This document shows positions 33,235 to 37,475 of a stretch of DNA of 37,475 nt, piece by piece. Made by a program: the position numbers and the translations under genes. The stretch's first letter is position 1. The number at the start of each line of letters is the position of its first letter. Source of the stretch: Saccoglossus kowalevskii (lineage: Eukaryota > Hemichordata > Enteropneusta > Harrimaniidae); assembly GCF_000003605.2 (NCBI RefSeq), contig NW_003140811.1, positions 218,269 to 255,743 of the forward strand, in the 5' to 3' direction. Under the pieces are notes generated by a model, which was given only the letters and a program-made list of their open reading frames with translations, searched no databases and had not been told where the DNA came from.

Positions 33235-35777
33235 GAAAAATTTGTAAAAATTGCATGGTTTGTGTTTGCATCACGTCTTTGTATTGAGGATGTTGCGCCT
33301 ATTGTAAGTAACGATTAATGAGTTCTATTACAAGTAGTGATCACATACGTATACCCTGCAGACATTCAATAATTCGCTTGAACTGTCATATTAGAAACAT
33401 TTGGATAAAAACACAGCGGTTACACATTGTTCCACGTCGATACGACTAGTTACGCGTGTCGTATTCTTTATTTAAATTCAAAATGGAGAAATCATACTAA
33501 CTAAACTGTTGGTTCTACTACTCTCAGGGCTCAGTAAACAATATGTGAACACTATAGTAGAATTAACTAGCCATTATTGTATGTATCACATCTCTAAGCA
33601 TCTAGAGTCGCGTTATCGGTAGAGTGTCGTGCTTATACTTGACATTTTACTACAGTCACTCTTAATCGAACAAATAACAGCAATTTCATCTTGAGTGTCC
33701 TTTAAGTGAAATGTACAAGTAGATCTCGCCCACGCTGCTGCTGGATACATTATTATTTGTTATGTGTGAGCAAAACAAATAAACACAGCAATTATGTTTC
33801 TACAATCGCCAGGCATACAAATGTAATGGAGGTTTAACTGTATGATGGATTATAACGCACTGTAAATTTTAAAAAAAAATGTTTGTTTAGGTTTTTGGCG
33901 CCGTACAGTTTAATATATAGGTCTGAGTCACCCGACACATCGGGTTTAGATGTTCGGTTTAATTAATTATACGCGTTTCATATTTATCAAACAGACGTTA
34001 GTTTTTAACGTCCCGATTTTATGAGACGTCGGCTGAAGGAGTATGTTAATATTTGAATTAATATTACAAGATTAGTTTACATAATGCGATAGATGGGCAC
34101 AGAAGCAATTGACTTAAACTATTGCGTAATATTATGGTTATTTTGGTAATATTACGAATCGTGGTTTCTGTTATCATGTGTGTCTTCATCATTCACTGAC
34201 TTTGACGACATGTTACAGATAACAAACACAAAATGCATCATTATTTTTTTTTCTGCTGTGAGAGTAGGGCGTAGCATATGCTCACTTGTATAGTTATTAA
34301 ATATATTTCATCAGACAATACAAAATTTATCTTTTTTTTCCAATTAAAATTTAATTTGTATATCCTTGGACACCTAAAATAAAATGAAACTATAGCCGAA
34401 TGTTTTTATGAAAACAAATGCAAATTTACTAACTCAACATATAATATTCACTTGTCAGAAAAAGAAATTCTACTGCTGAAGGAATAACTTTTTATTTAAA
34501 AGCAGTAAAATCGGTTCGCTGATTTTATTGACTCGGTCGCTTAGAATGACAAAATAGAGCTTCAAAAATGCGAATGTAATGGATAATATCGGAACATGTA
34601 TCCTTGTACGGACTCGTAAAATATGAGTCAGTTAGTGCAAGAGTAAAAAATATAATTAAATAAGTTCGCAATTAAATTCGATTGCGCTATCTAATAGAAG
34701 TTGATTATTAATTTCCTGGCTTACAGTAATCCTATTTGCATTATTCACTGTTCGCGTCCGTGTCCAACATATTTGTGAAAATCACGGAACAAAATAATAA
34801 AAAGACAGTAAAAATACACAAATAACTTCGTAACATACTCAATAATTTTATAGTTAGTTTTGATTTGCGCAGTCATTTGAGTGGAAATAACGACACTATT
34901 TTAAATGTAAAACCATTTGAAAACCGACCTACCGACTCACACCTTACTCAAATATTATTATTTACTATAGGCATAATATGGATCTTGATTGTGTGCACAT
35001 TTTTATGTTTGTTTGACATGGGCTTCATCAAGAGTTACCCAGTTTAATTCCGCCAAGTTATATAGTCATAGTCGTTTCTGATTTTACAACACTTGGATTT
35101 ATTTATTATGGATTTATCAAATTCTTCAATTGCTAGCTTTTGAGAAACATTTGGCATATGTCTCGCTGGGACTGAGTGATGGTTGAATGCCGCTGTATGG
35201 TGGGTGTTCTAAACTAATTGTATTGCAGTTTCTCCGTCTATTGGTCGCTGACAAGAACAGTAATTCGTAGCAGGCGCATGTTCATCTAACAATTTTGTCA
35301 AACAAAATGTATAAACACCCTGCTCAAACACGCGTTATGTAAACTCAATGAAACATGCGCGGTGTCGTTTATTATGTGTAATTTACAAGTCATCTGTTTT
35401 CATAGCTTGAAACCTCATGTTCTCTTTGCCTATAGTACACAGCACAGTGGACTTCTACAGACGACGACCGACTACACACGTTATATTCGCATTTTCTAAT
35501 CAGAAGAATTAATTGTACGTTTCAATTATGCGCAGCGGAGTTGGGATTGGCATTAATCTCACATGTTCAAATTCCCCCTTTTAAGTGCTGATTGCATCTT
35601 TTGTTAATAAATATGTGAGCTGTCTTTGCGGGGGTGACTGATGAAAAAAAAATGTAGCTAGCGTTGCGGGCTGCGTACGAGCGACCGTAATGCTTCGTCT
35701 AACACATCTCGACCACACGACATTAATTATTTCTACAATCTAAATAAGCTAGGCGTGGAAGTATAAACAATCTAACC
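33235..35777. other. Long non-coding stretch
   Basis: No supported gene over 2.5 kb. A tRNA D-arm-like string (TCGGTAGAGTGTCGTGCTT) occurs at 33616-33634 without a B-box. The remainder is AT-rich unique sequence with short A and T runs. Confidence 0.5.
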
Positions 35778-35968
35778 TTATGTGTGTGTTGAAACACCAG
35801 CAAGCTCTTGACATAGTTGTAACTTCAGCAAGACTACCACGTCATGACGTTTCGCACATTTCAAAAGAGATAATTCTGTAAATGATATTGTGGGGCCAAC
35901 TACTTTCGACCAGGTTATCAATTTAATGGGATTAGGTTGGATCTGACCACCGTAAATCAAGTCAGTTT
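35778..35968 (-). CDS. Possible minus-strand terminal exon, 63 open codons (unrecognised)
   Basis: On the minus strand the acceptor AAAATTTCATTTCAG ends at 35969. The phase then stays open as TDLIYGGQIQPNPIKLITWS, KVVGPTISFTELSLLKCAKR and on, to TAA at 35778. Beta-type hydrophobic alternation is visible. There is no ATG near the start of the frame, so it would have to be an internal or last exon, and no upstream partner was found before the end of the window. No family is recognised. Confidence 0.15.
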
Positions 35969-36494
35969 CTGAAATGAAATTTTAAATCTATTTTACGACT
36001 CTTCGCGACAAGATTGGACGTAATGCGAATAAGGGCGCTGATAATGTAAACCAGGGAGCCAATAACATTTGGAGACACACGTGCCCATGCGCCGAATCTA
36101 CTCAGGCCATGCAGCTACTGTATATGACACGCTATTCCATTCAGTGGTAGCCCTCCATCGGGTGGGAAATTTTATTACATTTCCTTGACCCTGAAAGTAC
36201 AGGAATTTTCAAGATGAAAGCAACTTTACATGAGAGATGTAACAACAGCAAATGACTTGTTCATTTAAGTATTTCCGGTTGAATAAATTGTAAAACCTCA
36301 ATTCTTTTTGATGAACAATATGGAGTATCTGTATGTGTGCCGATTGAAAAAAAAATGGAAAATGTTAACAGTTTTGATTTTTTTACAATACGCGCGTAGA
36401 ACCCACAGAAAACACAATATTTTTGCATTTTTAACTATGCAGCTGAGAAAGCATTGTGTCCCAAACTAGGTCAGTAAATTATGAATATGGTGAC
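35969..36494. other. Non-coding, nothing specific
   Basis: No supported gene or repeat. Confidence 0.5.
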
Positions 36495-36611
36495 TTAAAA
36501 TAGAAATCCCACTGAATTGTGAAGTATTAATAGGAACCGATTTTGTATCGTCTTCAATTCTGCATTCGGACCACAAGCTGTTGACGAGTAATCAGTAAAT
36601 AAACGACCTGA
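36495..36611 (-). CDS. Doubtful minus-strand segment after a strong acceptor
   Basis: The minus strand has TATTGATATTTTAATTTCAG, a good acceptor with a plausible branch point. The phase-1 reading that follows is RLFTDYSSTACGPNAELKTI, open to 36495. No donor or partner exon was found. Acceptors of this quality are frequent in AT-rich DNA. Confidence 0.08.
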   Translation of the reverse strand, partial: SGRLFTDYSSTACGPNAELKTIQNRFLLILHNSVGFLF

Positions 36612-36675
36612 AATTAAAATATCAATATTTTTAATATCGTGAAATGACATCCCCAATATACTTGAGATATATCTA

Positions 36676-36685
36676 ATGACGTCAT
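36676..36685. promoter_or_regulatory. Perfect CRE palindrome ATGACGTCAT
   Basis: A ten-base perfect palindrome identical to the one at 11914-11923, with the CREB/ATF octamer at its centre. No gene start is supported nearby. Confidence 0.35.
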
Positions 36686-36758
36686 AGTTGTATAAATACA
36701 TTACATATGTAAGTAGACCGTTAAAAATTATTACCATAGGTTTGTATACTTCTTTCAA

Positions 36759-37475
36759 TATAATTATACTTCATTCAACGCCGACTTACAGTATTCTCAC
36801 GCCTTCTTCACGGCCTTTTAAAACATGGCCATTCCTTCCAGTATAACGGCAATGTATATATATAGTAAAGTAATAACACACTAATAAATCAAAGTTTGAT
36901 TGCTTTATACATATTTTCATAACGGGACTACAGTCGAAATACAAAACGGAAACAATTTTAGAAAATTAGTAACTTCCCCGGGTATTTTATTATTTTACAC
37001 AATTATTCCATACACTCTGTGTTGTATTTCCTTCAAATATAGTTCTGTTACTGTTGCAATACAAGTTGCCATAGAAACAACATTGCAAATTTGGAGTTAG
37101 TTAGTATTATGAATGAAACTTTTGCTAGTGGTACTCACATGCAATCCTTTCGAAATGTCTGAATAAATATTGACATCATAAACACCAGCAGTTGAACACG
37201 ATAACTGTAGACTTAACAACTGTCCGAGTATTGCAGAAAATATTAGTTCGTATAAATTCCCTTTTGATGTGAAAATACACTACTTACATCGACGACAAGA
37301 GAAACATGATATATAGAATGGCACATGCTGGGAAATTACGTCATAATGATAACAAATTATAATTAGTTCTGCATTTCATGAAAAGAAAATGGTGGATTTT
37401 GAGTAGATTTGTATAAAATTATCTACCCGTGAGATAGAATAATTTGTATGCAATAAGCGGAACATTCGTAGATTA
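36759..37475. other. Non-coding end of window
   Basis: AT-rich sequence with a 66-codon plus frame (36900-37100) that has no domain or splice context. No repeat was recognised. Confidence 0.5.

Overview
This window looks like nuclear DNA from an animal, most likely an invertebrate. It is AT-rich (roughly 35% GC by eye), CpG is not visibly depleted as it would be in a vertebrate, microsatellites and short diverged repeats are scattered through it, and splice-like signals are common. No bacterial, phage or organelle gene content was seen. There are two assembly gaps: 509 N inside an (AT)n tract at 10681-11189, and exactly 50 N at 22713-22762. The species cannot be named from this sequence.

Main result: no gene can be identified with confidence. 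The longest open frame free of N is about 120 codons. At this base composition about 7% of codons are stops, and a random two-strand sequence of this length would give a longest frame of about that size. No rRNA, intact tRNA, CRISPR array, transposase, reverse transcriptase or recognisable protein domain was found. The window is best read as intergenic and/or long-intron DNA. The candidate exons below are low-confidence readings based on start context, splice signals and open phase, and they have been picked by eye from many alternatives.

Layout. 1-10 kb: non-coding, with three perfect CRE octamers (92, 664, 2388), a nested palindrome block (2354-2405), a hairpin and tandem 10-mer (1810-1960), a 16-bp palindrome (4240-4255), a GC-richer patch with an NRF1-like palindrome (8030-8160), and a homeodomain/YY1/octamer-like cluster (9133-9183). 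10-20 kb: the AT-microsatellite gap, two possible signal-peptide first exons (11544-11649 and 17159-17252), ATT and CT microsatellites, and a degenerate tRNA-like (SINE-like) remnant on the minus strand (19871-19924). 20-27 kb: a poly-T tract, a GC-richer block with strong splice signals next to the second gap (22195-22712), a possible TATA-driven first exon (23283-23406), and a small ORF ending in a membrane-like segment (26691-26930). 27-37.5 kb: two diverged direct copies of a 200-bp repeat built around the palindrome TTTAGCTAAA (27911-28110 and 29421-29628), then several weak minus-strand exon candidates (31.6-36.0 kb) and a last perfect CRE (36677).

No genes could be shown to work together. 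The most sequence-supported observations are the diverged repeat pair, the excess of perfect CRE palindromes, the palindrome clusters and the tRNA-like remnant.
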